A stretch of DNA of 64,000 nucleotides from CAYNKA01 sp964397655 (GTDB lineage Bacteria > Spirochaetota > Spirochaetia > DTKZ01): the NCBI GenBank assembly GCA_964397655.1, contig CAYNKA010000011.1, forward strand, positions 62,001-126,000, given 5' to 3'. Positions 32,572 to 40,948 of this stretch are shown in pieces. A model generated the notes under the pieces. It made no database searches. It saw only the letters and a list, made by a program, of their open reading frames with translations, and was not told where the DNA came from. The number at the start of each line of letters is the position of its first letter. Within the stretch, counting starts at the first letter, position 1. The translations under genes and the position numbers were made by a program.

Positions 32572-33441
32572 ATGCTGTTCTACGCAAAGGTATTGGAAAC
32601 CACGCTCGTTTCGGGCATTTTCGTGCTCTCGGTCTACCTCATGACGGGGCTCACCGGCCTGTTCTCCCTCGGACAGGGGGCCTTCATCTCGCTCGGCGCC
32701 TATACCGCGGCCATCGCGACGGTGAACTTCGGCGTGAACCCCTACGTCGCCATGGCGATGGCCGTCGTCGTCGGGGTCGTGTCGGGCTTCCTGGTCGGCC
32801 TCCCGACTCTGAAGCTCAGGAGGGACTACTTCCTCCTCGTCACCTTCGGGCTGGGCGAGATGGTAAGGGCCCTCCTCCTCTGGATGGCCCAGCTCACGGG
32901 AGGCGCCATGGGAATCGCGGCCATTCCGAACGCCGCCGGCCTCCCGCTCATCGCGGCATCTACCCTCGTCATCCTCCTCCTCGTCTCGAACCTCAAGAAG
33001 TCGAATTTCAAGCGGGCCTGCGTCGCCATCCGCGACGACGAGCTCGCGGCCCAGGCCATGGGGATAAACGTCTACGGATACAAGATCAAGGTGTTCATCC
33101 TCTCGGCCGCGATCAGCGCCTACGGCGGGGCGCTCTTCGCCTTCAACATCATGTTCATCGAGCCGAACCTCTTCGACTGGCTGGACTCGGCAAAGCTCAT
33201 CATCATCATCTTCGTGGGCGGGATGAACAGCTTCTCCGGAGCCTTCATCGTGGCCTTCTTCTATTACACTTTCGGGGAGTTCTTCAGGTTCGCGAACGTG
33301 TGGCGCGACGTCATCCTCGCGATCCTCGTCATCGCGGTGAACATCTTCAGGCCTCAGGGCTTCTTCGGCAGCTGGGAATTCTCCCCGGCGCGGCTCCTCG
33401 CCGGGGCCCGCGCGAGGCTTGTCTCTGGAAGGGGGCGGTGA
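32572..33441 (+). CDS. livM: ABC transporter permease LivM family
   Basis: Second permease of the importer, 289 residues and about eight to nine helices. Leu-Phe-Ser-Leu-Gly-Gln-Gly-Ala-Phe near residue 30 and Ala-Ile-Arg-Asp-Asp-Glu-Leu-Ala-Ala-Gln-Ala-Met-Gly in the cytoplasmic loop are typical LivM motifs. It starts nine bases after livH and abuts livG directly. Confidence 0.93.
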   Translation: MLFYAKVLETTLVSGIFVLSVYLMTGLTGLFSLGQGAFISLGAYTAAIATVNFGVNPYVAMAMAVVVGVVSGFLVGLPTLKLRRDYFLLVTFGLGEMVRALLLWMAQLTGGAMGIAAIPNAAGLPLIAASTLVILLLVSNLKKSNFKRACVAIRDDELAAQAMGINVYGYKIKVFILSAAISAYGGALFAFNIMFIEPNLFDWLDSAKLIIIIFVGGMNSFSGAFIVAFFYYTFGEFFRFANVWRDVILAILVIAVNIFRPQGFFGSWEFSPARLLAGARARLVSGRGR

Positions 33442-34215
33442 ATGGAACTCCTACGGGCCGAACGGATATCGAAGAATTTCGGCGGCGTCGCCGCGGTCTC
33501 GGATTTCTCCCTGGTCCAGGAGGAGGGGGAGATCTCCGCCATCATAGGACCGAACGGCGCGGGCAAGACCACGACCTTCAACCTCATCACCGGGGTCCAG
33601 AAGACCGACTCGGGGAAGCTCTACTTCGGAGGCCGCGACATCACGCGCCTCCCCTCGCACCGCATCGCGGCACTCGGCATGAGCAGGACCTTCCAGAACA
33701 TCAGGCTGTTCGAGAACCTGAGCGTCGTGGACAACGTCAAGGTGGTCTACGGCCACAAGATCCGCTACGGCATGTTCGACGAGCTCTTCTCGCTTCCCCG
33801 CGTGAGGCGGCAGGAGGAGGAGATCCACGAGCTCGCGATGAAGAACCTCACGTTCCTCGACCTGGGGAAGTACGCCGAGCACAGGCCGAAGAACCTCTCC
33901 TACGGCCTGCAGCGAAGGCTCGAGCTCGCGAGAGCCCTCATGGCGGAGCCCCGGCTCCTCCTCCTCGACGAGCCGGGAGCGGGGCTCAATCCGAACGAGA
34001 TCCAGGAGCTCATGGAGACCATCAGGTTCATCCACGAGAAGAGGAAGCTTTCCATCATCATCGTCGAGCACCACATGGAGCTCGTCATGAACATCTGCTC
34101 GAGGATCCACGTCCTCGACTTCGGCAAGAAGATCGCGGAGGGGACGCCCGAGGCCGTGATGAAGGACGAAAGGGTGCTCGAGGCCTACCTCGGAGACGTG
34201 GAGGGCGTATGCTAG
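33442..34215 (+). CDS. livG: ABC transporter ATPase LivG family
   Basis: ATPase of 257 residues. Walker A is Gly-Pro-Asn-Gly-Ala-Gly-Lys-Thr-Thr, the signature reads Asn-Leu-Ser-Tyr-Gly-Leu-Gln-Arg-Arg, and Walker B is Leu-Leu-Leu-Leu-Asp-Glu-Pro-Gly-Ala-Gly-Leu-Asn-Pro. The Arg-Thr-Phe-Gln-Asn-Ile-Arg-Leu-Phe motif is specific to LivG. The signature has Tyr in place of the more common Gly-Gly, as is normal in this subfamily. Confidence 0.94.
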   Translation: MELLRAERISKNFGGVAAVSDFSLVQEEGEISAIIGPNGAGKTTTFNLITGVQKTDSGKLYFGGRDITRLPSHRIAALGMSRTFQNIRLFENLSVVDNVKVVYGHKIRYGMFDELFSLPRVRRQEEEIHELAMKNLTFLDLGKYAEHRPKNLSYGLQRRLELARALMAEPRLLLLDEPGAGLNPNEIQELMETIRFIHEKRKLSIIIVEHHMELVMNICSRIHVLDFGKKIAEGTPEAVMKDERVLEAYLGDVEGVC

Positions 34216-34916
34216 AAATCAAAAACCTCGTCGTCAAGTACGGCGGGATCACGGCCCTGCAGGGCATATCGCTGTCGATACCCGAAGGGAAGATCGTGAG
34301 CATGGTAGGGGCGAACGGGGCGGGGAAGTCCACGACGATCAACGCCGTGAGCGGGATGGTGAGGAAGGTCTCGGGCGAGATCCTGTTCAGGGGAAAGAGC
34401 ATCGACATCGCGCCGCAGAAGATCGTCCGCCTCGGCGTCATCCAGGTGCCGGAGGGCAGGAAGATCTTTTCCGCCATCTCGGTGAAGGAGAACATCCTCA
34501 TGGGAGCCTACGCCGTCCGCGACAAGGCCCGGATCGAGGCGAACCTTGAGCGCATGTACAAGCTCTTCCCCATTCTCGAGAAGAGGAGGAACCAGGCGGG
34601 GGGCACCCTGTCGGGGGGCGAGCAGCAGATGCTCGCCATAGCCCGGGCTCTCATGTCCGAGCCGTCCCTGCTCCTCCTGGACGAGCCTTCCCTGGGGCTC
34701 GCCCCGAAGCTCATCCTCGACATATTCAGGCTCATTCAGGACCTTCACGCGAAAGGCCTCACGATTCTTCTCGTCGAGCAGAACGCGAGGAAGGCCCTGT
34801 CTATTTCGGACTACGCCTACGTCCTCGAAACCGGCAGGATCATCGCGGAGGGGACGGGCGAAGAAATGGCGAACAACCCCGTGGTCAGGAAAGCTTACCT
34901 CGGCTGCAGGGATTGA
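34209..34916 (+). CDS. livF: ABC transporter ATPase LivF family
   Basis: Second ATPase, 235 residues. Walker A Gly-Ala-Asn-Gly-Ala-Gly-Lys-Ser-Thr, signature Leu-Ser-Gly-Gly-Glu-Gln-Gln-Met, Walker B Leu-Leu-Leu-Leu-Asp-Glu-Pro-Ser-Leu-Gly. Val-Pro-Glu-Gly-Arg-Lys-Ile-Phe is diagnostic of LivF. The ATG at 34209 overlaps livG by seven bases. Confidence 0.94.
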   Translation: MLEIKNLVVKYGGITALQGISLSIPEGKIVSMVGANGAGKSTTINAVSGMVRKVSGEILFRGKSIDIAPQKIVRLGVIQVPEGRKIFSAISVKENILMGAYAVRDKARIEANLERMYKLFPILEKRRNQAGGTLSGGEQQMLAIARALMSEPSLLLLDEPSLGLAPKLILDIFRLIQDLHAKGLTILLVEQNARKALSISDYAYVLETGRIIAEGTGEEMANNPVVRKAYLGCRD

Positions 34917-34933
34917 AGAAAGGAGAATCAAGG

Positions 34934-36151
34934 ATGTCAGTCGATTTATCGGTCAAGCTCGGAGGAGTGCGTTTCAAGAACCCCTTCATCGTCGGTTCGG
35001 GACCCACCGTGAAGAACCTCGATCAGATCAAGCAGGCGGCGGACTCGGGCTGGGCGGGCGCATCGATCAAGCTCGCGATCGACCCCTTCCCCTACCTCAA
35101 CCTGCCGCCCCGTTATCGATGGCTGAAGAAGGAGAAGATCCACATCTTCACCGCGGAGAAGAGGCTCAACGCGGAGGAGGCCCTTTCGGTCCTGGAGGAC
35201 GCTCGGAAGGTGCGGGACGATTTCGTCTTGATCCCGACGCTCACGTACGACGGCGAGGACGACGAGGGCTGGGGCAGGCTCGCGAAGCGTTTCGCGGACG
35301 CCGGGGCCCGTGTCATCGAGCTCAACATGTGCTGTCCGAACATGTCCTTCAACCTCTCCAACACGGGCACGCAGACGAAGAAGAACACCGGCGCGAGCCT
35401 CGGGAACGACCTCGAGAATCTTCCGAAGGCGATCGCCGAGGTCGTGAAGAACGCGCCGGTCCCGGTGATCGTTAAGCTCTCTCCCGAGGGGAACCGGCTC
35501 CCGCCGGCGGCTTACGTCGCGATCAAGGCCGGGGCCGCGGCCGTCGGGCATTCGGGGAACCGCCTGGGCATCCCCAACGTGGATATCCGCCGCCCCTTCG
35601 ACCCCGTGTACCGGCTCCAGGACCAAATCACCCTGGGCTGCATCTCCGGCCCCTGGCTCGAGCCCCTCGCGCTCAGGGACACCTACCAGATGCGGCACGG
35701 CCTCGGGAAGGATCCCTTCATCATCGGCTCGGGCGGCGTCCGCGACCTCGAGAGCGCGGTGCGTCAGATCATGGTCGGCGCGGACGCGGTCTGGGTCTGC
35801 ACGGAGACGATGATCCGCGGCTTCGACTGGCTCCCGAAGACCTTGGAAGGCCTCGAGAGCTACATGGAGGAGATGGGCTTCAAGACGATCCGCGACTTCC
35901 GCGATCTTCTCCACAAGAACATCACCTCGGCCGACGGCCTCACGATCCGCCAGGGCCACGCCGAACTCGACAAGGACAAATGCGTGAACTGCGGCGCCTG
36001 CTGGAAGATCGGCCACTGCTCGGCCATCAGCCACGACGAGGGCGTCACGGTCATCGACGCCGAGCGCTGCCTCGCTTGTTCTACCTGCGTGGACGTCTGC
36101 CCGAAACAGGCGATCAGGATGAGGGAAACGGCCCAAGGAGGAAGGAAATGA
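34934..36151 (+). CDS. PreA-like dihydropyrimidine/dihydroorotate dehydrogenase-family protein with Fe-S domain
   Basis: Flavoprotein of 405 residues. The TIM-barrel DHODH domain (about 1-330) has Lys-Asn-Pro-Phe-Ile-Val-Gly-Ser-Gly and the active-site Glu-Leu-Asn-Met-Cys-Cys-Pro-Asn, as in dihydropyrimidine dehydrogenase. A two-cluster ferredoxin domain follows. One cluster motif is regular (Cys-x2-Cys-x2-Cys-x3-Cys-Pro); the other reads Cys-x2-Cys-x2-Cys-x5-Cys, which is unusual. The partner PreT is absent here. AGGAG eight bases upstream sets the start. The real substrate may differ from pyrimidines, given the neighbours. Confidence 0.82.
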   Translation: MSVDLSVKLGGVRFKNPFIVGSGPTVKNLDQIKQAADSGWAGASIKLAIDPFPYLNLPPRYRWLKKEKIHIFTAEKRLNAEEALSVLEDARKVRDDFVLIPTLTYDGEDDEGWGRLAKRFADAGARVIELNMCCPNMSFNLSNTGTQTKKNTGASLGNDLENLPKAIAEVVKNAPVPVIVKLSPEGNRLPPAAYVAIKAGAAAVGHSGNRLGIPNVDIRRPFDPVYRLQDQITLGCISGPWLEPLALRDTYQMRHGLGKDPFIIGSGGVRDLESAVRQIMVGADAVWVCTETMIRGFDWLPKTLEGLESYMEEMGFKTIRDFRDLLHKNITSADGLTIRQGHAELDKDKCVNCGACWKIGHCSAISHDEGVTVIDAERCLACSTCVDVCPKQAIRMRETAQGGRK

Positions 36152-37194
36152 AAACGGTGAGAATAGGCATCGTCGGAGCCAAATTCGCGGGCGGCTTCCA
36201 TTCGGACATCTGGAAGACCCTGCCGGGGGCGGAACTCTCCGCCGTGGTGGATCTCGACGAGGGGGCCCGGAACGCCTTCAAGGCGAAATACGGCATCGCG
36301 AAGGCCTACTCCGATTACCGCGACCTCGTCGCCGATCCCGACGTCGACGTCGTGGACGTGTGCGTGCCGAATTTCCTGCACGCCGAGATCTCCGCCGCAG
36401 CCCTCGCCGGGGGGAAGAACGTCATCTGCGAGAAGCCCTTCGCCACGACGGCGGAGGACGCGCGGAAGGTCGTGGAGGCCCAGGCGAAGTCGGGAAAACG
36501 CTTCTTCTACGCGGAGGACTGGATCTTCGCCCCGGCCCTGCGCCGCGCGGAGGCCGTCTACCGGCAGGGAGGCATAGGGAAGGGCTTCTTTTTCAAGGGC
36601 AAGGAATGTCACAACGGCTCCCATTCGCCTTTCGCCAAGAAGATCAAGTTCTGCGGCGGGGGCTCGGTCATCCACCTCGGCATCCACCCCATCGGGTATT
36701 TCCACTACCTTCTCGGCATGCCGGAGAGGGTGACGGGCTGCTGCAGCGGCGGGCTCGAACGGAATTTCATCCAGAAGGACTTCGAGGGCGAGGACTGGGG
36801 CCTGGGCGTCCTCCATTTCCCCGGCGGCGAGAAGGTTCTCGTCGAGGGCAACTACATCACGACCGGAGGCATGGACGACGTCATCGAATTCTACGGTTCC
36901 GAAGGGGTGATCAAGGTCGACCTCACCTTCGGGAGCCCGCTCTCGGTTTTCTCGAAGAACGGGATAGACTACGCGGTGGAGAAGGCGGAGTTCACCCACG
37001 GCTGGACCAGGCCCGCGGTGAACGAGAACGAGTCCCTCGGATACCGGAGCGAACTCGCGCACTTCCTGGCCTGCCTCAAGGGCGATGAGGCTCAGCTTCC
37101 GGGCACCTCGGCGGCCGACGGATACAACGTGTTCAGGATCATCGACGCCCTGTACCGCTCGAACCGGGAGAACCGCACCGTCACGATCGATTGA
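36148..37194 (+). CDS. Gfo/Idh/MocA-family oxidoreductase
   Basis: NAD(P)-dependent dehydrogenase of 348 residues. An N-terminal Rossmann fold (Arg-Ile-Gly-Ile-Val-Gly-Ala) is followed by the catalytic Glu-Lys-Pro in Cys-Glu-Lys-Pro-Phe and by His-Leu-Gly-Ile-His-Pro-Ile-Gly, where His acts on the substrate. Members oxidise inositols, sugars or amino sugars. The ATG overlaps the previous stop as ATGA, which shows tight cotranscription with the PreA-like gene. Confidence 0.9.
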   Translation: MKTVRIGIVGAKFAGGFHSDIWKTLPGAELSAVVDLDEGARNAFKAKYGIAKAYSDYRDLVADPDVDVVDVCVPNFLHAEISAAALAGGKNVICEKPFATTAEDARKVVEAQAKSGKRFFYAEDWIFAPALRRAEAVYRQGGIGKGFFFKGKECHNGSHSPFAKKIKFCGGGSVIHLGIHPIGYFHYLLGMPERVTGCCSGGLERNFIQKDFEGEDWGLGVLHFPGGEKVLVEGNYITTGGMDDVIEFYGSEGVIKVDLTFGSPLSVFSKNGIDYAVEKAEFTHGWTRPAVNENESLGYRSELAHFLACLKGDEAQLPGTSAADGYNVFRIIDALYRSNRENRTVTID

Positions 37195-37230
37195 CCTTTC
37201 GACCCGAATTCACTATAAGAGGAGAACGCC

Positions 37231-37977
37231 ATGAACATCCATATACACGATTCCGAATCCGCGATGGCGCGGGCCGCCGCGGAAAAAGCGGCCTTCGCGC
37301 TCAACCGCGCGCTGGCAAGCAAGAAGGAAGTCCGTCTCGTCGCGGCCACGGGGAACGCCCAGTTCAAGTTCCTCGAGGAACTCTACGCGCGCAAGGACAT
37401 CGATTGGAAGAGGATCACGCTCTTCCATCTCGACGAATACGTCGGACTTCCCAAGACCCATCCCGCCAGCTTCGCGGGCTACATCCAGGAGAGGATCGTG
37501 GACAAGCTGCATCCCGGCAGGGCGGTACTTCTCGACGGGAGTGCGAAGGATCCCGAGGCGGAACGCAGGCGCGTCTCCGCCCTGCTCGCCGAGGCGCCGG
37601 CGGACGTCGCGTTCGTGGGTATCGGCGAGAACGGGCACCTCGCCTTCAACGACCCGCCCGCCGATTTCGAGACCGAGGAGCCGTACATCATCGTGGACCT
37701 GGACGAGCGCTGCAGGCGCCAGCAGGTCGGCGAGGGCTGGTACAAGAGCCTGGACGAGGTGCCGAAGCGGGCCTTTTCCATGTCGATCCGGCAGATCATG
37801 AAAAGCGCCGTGATCATCGCGATCGTCCCGGAGAAACGGAAAGCGGAGGCTGTGAGGAACTGCCTCGGGAAGGACGTGAAGATATCCCCGGAGCGTCCCT
37901 CTTCGATCCTCAAGAATCATCCCGACGTCCACATCTACCTCGACGCGGATTCCGCGTCGCTCCTCGAGAAGGACTGA
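37231..37977 (+). CDS. NagB-family glucosamine-6-phosphate deaminase/isomerase-like protein
   Basis: Protein of 248 residues of the NagB/6-phosphogluconolactonase superfamily. Catalytic-region motifs are Phe-His-Leu-Asp-Glu-Tyr-Val-Gly and Gly-Ile-Gly-Glu-Asn-Gly-His-Leu-Ala-Phe-Asn-Asp-Pro-Pro. In E. coli NagB the last part reads Phe-Asn-Glu-Pro, with Glu148 in catalysis; here it is Asp, so the activity may be altered. It lies 36 bases after the oxidoreductase gene, and the ROK regulator follows 25 bases after it. Confidence 0.85.
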   Translation: MNIHIHDSESAMARAAAEKAAFALNRALASKKEVRLVAATGNAQFKFLEELYARKDIDWKRITLFHLDEYVGLPKTHPASFAGYIQERIVDKLHPGRAVLLDGSAKDPEAERRRVSALLAEAPADVAFVGIGENGHLAFNDPPADFETEEPYIIVDLDERCRRQQVGEGWYKSLDEVPKRAFSMSIRQIMKSAVIIAIVPEKRKAEAVRNCLGKDVKISPERPSSILKNHPDVHIYLDADSASLLEKD

Positions 37978-38002
37978 GGGGAAGAAAGCCGGGGCCCGCA
38001 GT

Positions 38003-39208
38003 ATGCTGAGCAATATCGCGACCGTCTACCAGGCGTCGCACAGCAGGGTGAAGGACAGGGAGAAATCCCTCGTCTACCAGGAGATCTCCAACTTCGCGCC
38101 CTGCAGCCGCAAGACCGTCGCCGAAAAGACCGGCATCCGCCAGATGACGGTGTCCCGGGTGGTCCACGAACTGCTCTGCGACGGGCTCGTCGAGGAGCGG
38201 GAGGAGAGGGCGGGGGAGAAGCGGGGGCGGCCGGAGATCCTCCTCGCGCCGAACCTCGACCGGCTCGCCGCCATCTCACTCTACCTCCAGTCGCGCGAGC
38301 TCCATGCGGTCCTGATGAACATAGGCGAGCGGATCCTGAACGAGAGCTTCGCCACCCTGGACGCGGACGTGACCAACGAGGACTTCATCGAGAACTGCGA
38401 AGCCCTCGTGCGCGGGCTCGCGGCCGCGATCCCCAAGGGATCGGAGCTCCTGGGAGTCGCGATCTCGCTCGTGGGCACCGTGAGTTCGGAGAAGAAGATC
38501 TGGATTTCCGCCTCCCGCTGGCGCAACATACGCAGCCTCGACTTCTCCGTCCTGGAGAAACGGCTCTCGCTTCCCCTGATCATCAACAGGATGCAGGACT
38601 CGGAGCTCGAGTACCTGGTCCAGAAGACGCCCCGCTACCGGGGAAAGAACGTCCTCTTTCTCCACTGGGGCTTCGGCATAGGCGCGTCCTACGCGTACAA
38701 GGGCAAGGTCCTCGGTTCGGGCGTCGGGCGCTTCGGCGAGATCGGCCACACGCGGGTCGCTCCGGACTCGGACAAATCCTGCCAGTGCGGGGCCAAGGGC
38801 TGTCTCGAGACCGAGGCCGCCCTCTGGGCCCTCCGCGACGACCTCCGAAAATACGCGGGCGTAGTGTTCACGGACGAGCGCGAGCTCGGCAGGATATTCA
38901 GGAACGACGACATCCTCTCCTGTCCGGCGGTGGAGCGCGCGCTGGGGTACGTATCCTTCGCCCTGCTCAACCTCCACCAGATCTTCTACCCCGACGTGAT
39001 CGTGTGTTACGGCCCGTTCACGGAGAACGCGGAACTCTTCCGCAGGCTCGAGCGGTCCATCAAGGACGGGCTCCCGTCCTACGCTAAGGACCTCGTGGAG
39101 ATGAAGGCCGTTCAGGGCGGCTTTCAAGGCTGCATCCGGGGGAGTCTCTATGAATTCTTCAAACGCAGATTCCGCGACCTCCTCCGCGTCCACATGACGA
39201 AGATCTGA
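38003..39208 (+). CDS. ROK-family transcriptional regulator
   Basis: Regulator of 401 residues. The N-terminus holds a winged helix-turn-helix (Ser-Arg-Lys-Thr-Val-Ala-Glu-Lys-Thr-Gly, then Met-Thr-Val-Ser-Arg-Val-Val-His-Glu-Leu). The C-terminal ROK domain has Glu-Ile-Gly-His and the zinc motif Cys-Gln-Cys-Gly-Ala-Lys-Gly-Cys-Leu-Glu. ROK repressors are released by sugars or sugar phosphates. It is the last gene of the liv operon and the only regulator gene in this region, so it is the best candidate for binding the palindromes at 28822 and 31602 (inference). Confidence 0.9.
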   Translation: MLSNIATVYQASHSRVKDREKSLVYQEISNFAPCSRKTVAEKTGIRQMTVSRVVHELLCDGLVEEREERAGEKRGRPEILLAPNLDRLAAISLYLQSRELHAVLMNIGERILNESFATLDADVTNEDFIENCEALVRGLAAAIPKGSELLGVAISLVGTVSSEKKIWISASRWRNIRSLDFSVLEKRLSLPLIINRMQDSELEYLVQKTPRYRGKNVLFLHWGFGIGASYAYKGKVLGSGVGRFGEIGHTRVAPDSDKSCQCGAKGCLETEAALWALRDDLRKYAGVVFTDERELGRIFRNDDILSCPAVERALGYVSFALLNLHQIFYPDVIVCYGPFTENAELFRRLERSIKDGLPSYAKDLVEMKAVQGGFQGCIRGSLYEFFKRRFRDLLRVHMTKI

Positions 39209-39213
39209 GGCCG

Positions 39214-39234
39214 GCCGCGCTCGGTTGGCGCGGC
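39214..39234. terminator. Hairpin between ROK gene and convergent fusion gene
   Basis: GCCGCGC and GCGCGGC pair perfectly around a seven-base loop, directly after the ROK stop and before the end of the opposing gene. There is no T-tract, so the call rests on stem and position. Confidence 0.5.
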
Positions 39235-39244
39235 GAAGGAAGCG

Positions 39245-40846
39245 TCAGCCGAAGGACGCCCCGGTCGCCGCGTAGGTCAGCTCGGGCTTTTCCGGGAGAT
39301 CTCGGCCGAGCGTCATGCGGACGTTCTCCTTGAAGCGGCGGAACCCGTTCGCCTCGAGCCATGCCTTCCATGCCGGGTGATTGGGCGGGACGTCGATGAC
39401 GATCGGCCTGCCGGAGGACGTCCCGAGGACCGCGGCCACGAGCCCCCTGGCCGTCTCCTCGTTCCGGGCGACCACGGGACCGATCCTGTCCGTCGCCGAA
39501 CCCCGCTTGCCGAGGCAGAAGCCCGAGAGGCTCCCGTCCTCCTCCCGGGCCGCGAACGCGTACTCCCTCGTCCCTTCGTAGAATTTTTCGAGCAGGGCAC
39601 GCCTGTCCGCGCCGCTCGCCTCCGCGTCGAGGGACGCTGCGGCCGCGAGGTCGTCCGGCTTCATGGAGCGGACGGAGGCCGGAACCTGGGCCGGCTTCGG
39701 CGCTCCTCCCTCCTGCCTGAGCATCCTGACTATCCTGTATCCTTCGACGAAGCCGAACCCGTCGTAGAGCGGTTTCCCCTCCGAGGTCGCGTCGAGCTGC
39801 ACGCTCGGGCAGGAGGCGAGCCGGTCGATCGCGGCACGGACCAGCATCTTCCCGATTCCGCGCCTCCTCATCTCCGGCCGCACGAGGACCATGGCGATCC
39901 TACCCAGGACGCCGCCGAAATTCGTGGTCGTGGTCGTTCCCACCACCCTGCCGTTGTGGACGGCCGCGAAGCAGCCTTCTGAGTCGAGGACGAGGAAAAG
40001 CTCCCAGTCGGAGGCGTCCTGGTTCCAGCCGGCGAGCCGGGAGAGCTCCAGGGCCGCGGGGATGTCCTCAGACCGCATCCTTCGCACCGAAACCGGCCCC
40101 GCCCCTTCGTAGACGGGGTGCTCGTCGAACCACGCGAGGCGCTTCTCCGCGGCTTCGAGAAGGTTCCGCTCGATGGAGGCGATGACTGCGCGGCCGGCTT
40201 CTGCGCTCGCGAGCCTCGGATTCCCCCAGACGCCCGCCGGCCTGACCGAACCCATGCCGAAGTGGGCGAGATCGTCCTGGACCGCGCCCTCGATCCCGAC
40301 CGGGGCCTCGGCGCGGGCGTAATCGCCCACGAGGTCGGGATGCAGGGCGAGCATGATGGAGGTCTCCATGGCTCCCGCGTGGATGTCGAAGCGGCCGAAG
40401 GCCTTTCCTTCCTCGGATGTGTCGTACTCGTAGGCGTTGAGGAGGAGGAGCTTGAGCGGCCTGTTCCTCCGGTTCACGTCCTTCGCCAGCGGCTTCAGGA
40501 TATGGTTGCCGCCGTGGAAATTGACCACGATGAGCCGGGTGAAATTCTGCCGTTCGAGCTCGTCGATCAGGTCCTTGATCATCGCGATCCCCGTCTCGAG
40601 CCCGAGCGTCAGGGAGCCGCGGAACCCGCCCTGTTCCATGCTCGTGAGCACGGGAATCGCCGGGAGAAGGCCCGCTTCCAGAGCGAGGGCGAGCTTTTCC
40701 GCGAAATACTCCGCCTCGAGGAGGTCCGTGTTCAGGGGAAGGTGGAAGCCGTGCTGCTCCGTCGATCCGATCGGAAGCACGGCCCAGGGCCTGGCGAGAG
40801 TCTGCCAGGCCGGAGAGGGGCTGTAGGGGCCGACTGGTCGTTTCAT
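39245..40846 (-). CDS. Creatininase-family amidohydrolase fused to GNAT acetyltransferase domains
   Basis: Fusion protein of 533 residues. The N-terminal part (about 1-235) is creatininase-like, with metal ligands in Gly-Ser-Thr-Glu-Gln-His-Gly, Asn-Thr-Asp, Asn-Phe-His-Gly-Gly-Asn and Gly-Ala-Met-Glu-Thr. The second part (about 265-380) is a GNAT domain with the acetyl-CoA loop Arg-Arg-Arg-Gly-Ile-Gly-Lys-Met-Leu. The last part resembles a second, degenerate GNAT domain. Creatininase-type enzymes open cyclic amides or lactone-like rings. The start at 40846 is the first Met before the domain. It stands convergent to the liv-ROK operon. Confidence 0.85.
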   Translation of the reverse strand: MKRPVGPYSPSPAWQTLARPWAVLPIGSTEQHGFHLPLNTDLLEAEYFAEKLALALEAGLLPAIPVLTSMEQGGFRGSLTLGLETGIAMIKDLIDELERQNFTRLIVVNFHGGNHILKPLAKDVNRRNRPLKLLLLNAYEYDTSEEGKAFGRFDIHAGAMETSIMLALHPDLVGDYARAEAPVGIEGAVQDDLAHFGMGSVRPAGVWGNPRLASAEAGRAVIASIERNLLEAAEKRLAWFDEHPVYEGAGPVSVRRMRSEDIPAALELSRLAGWNQDASDWELFLVLDSEGCFAAVHNGRVVGTTTTTNFGGVLGRIAMVLVRPEMRRRGIGKMLVRAAIDRLASCPSVQLDATSEGKPLYDGFGFVEGYRIVRMLRQEGGAPKPAQVPASVRSMKPDDLAAAASLDAEASGADRRALLEKFYEGTREYAFAAREEDGSLSGFCLGKRGSATDRIGPVVARNEETARGLVAAVLGTSSGRPIVIDVPPNHPAWKAWLEANGFRRFKENVRMTLGRDLPEKPELTYAATGASFG

Positions 40847-40948
40847 GGAATTGAGTATAGACGCTCCGATCCGTGTTTTGCAAATCCCGGCCGCGGCGTG
40901 CGGCCCCGAAGCCGGACCGGGAAGGCCCGGCCCCGACCTCATCCTAAG

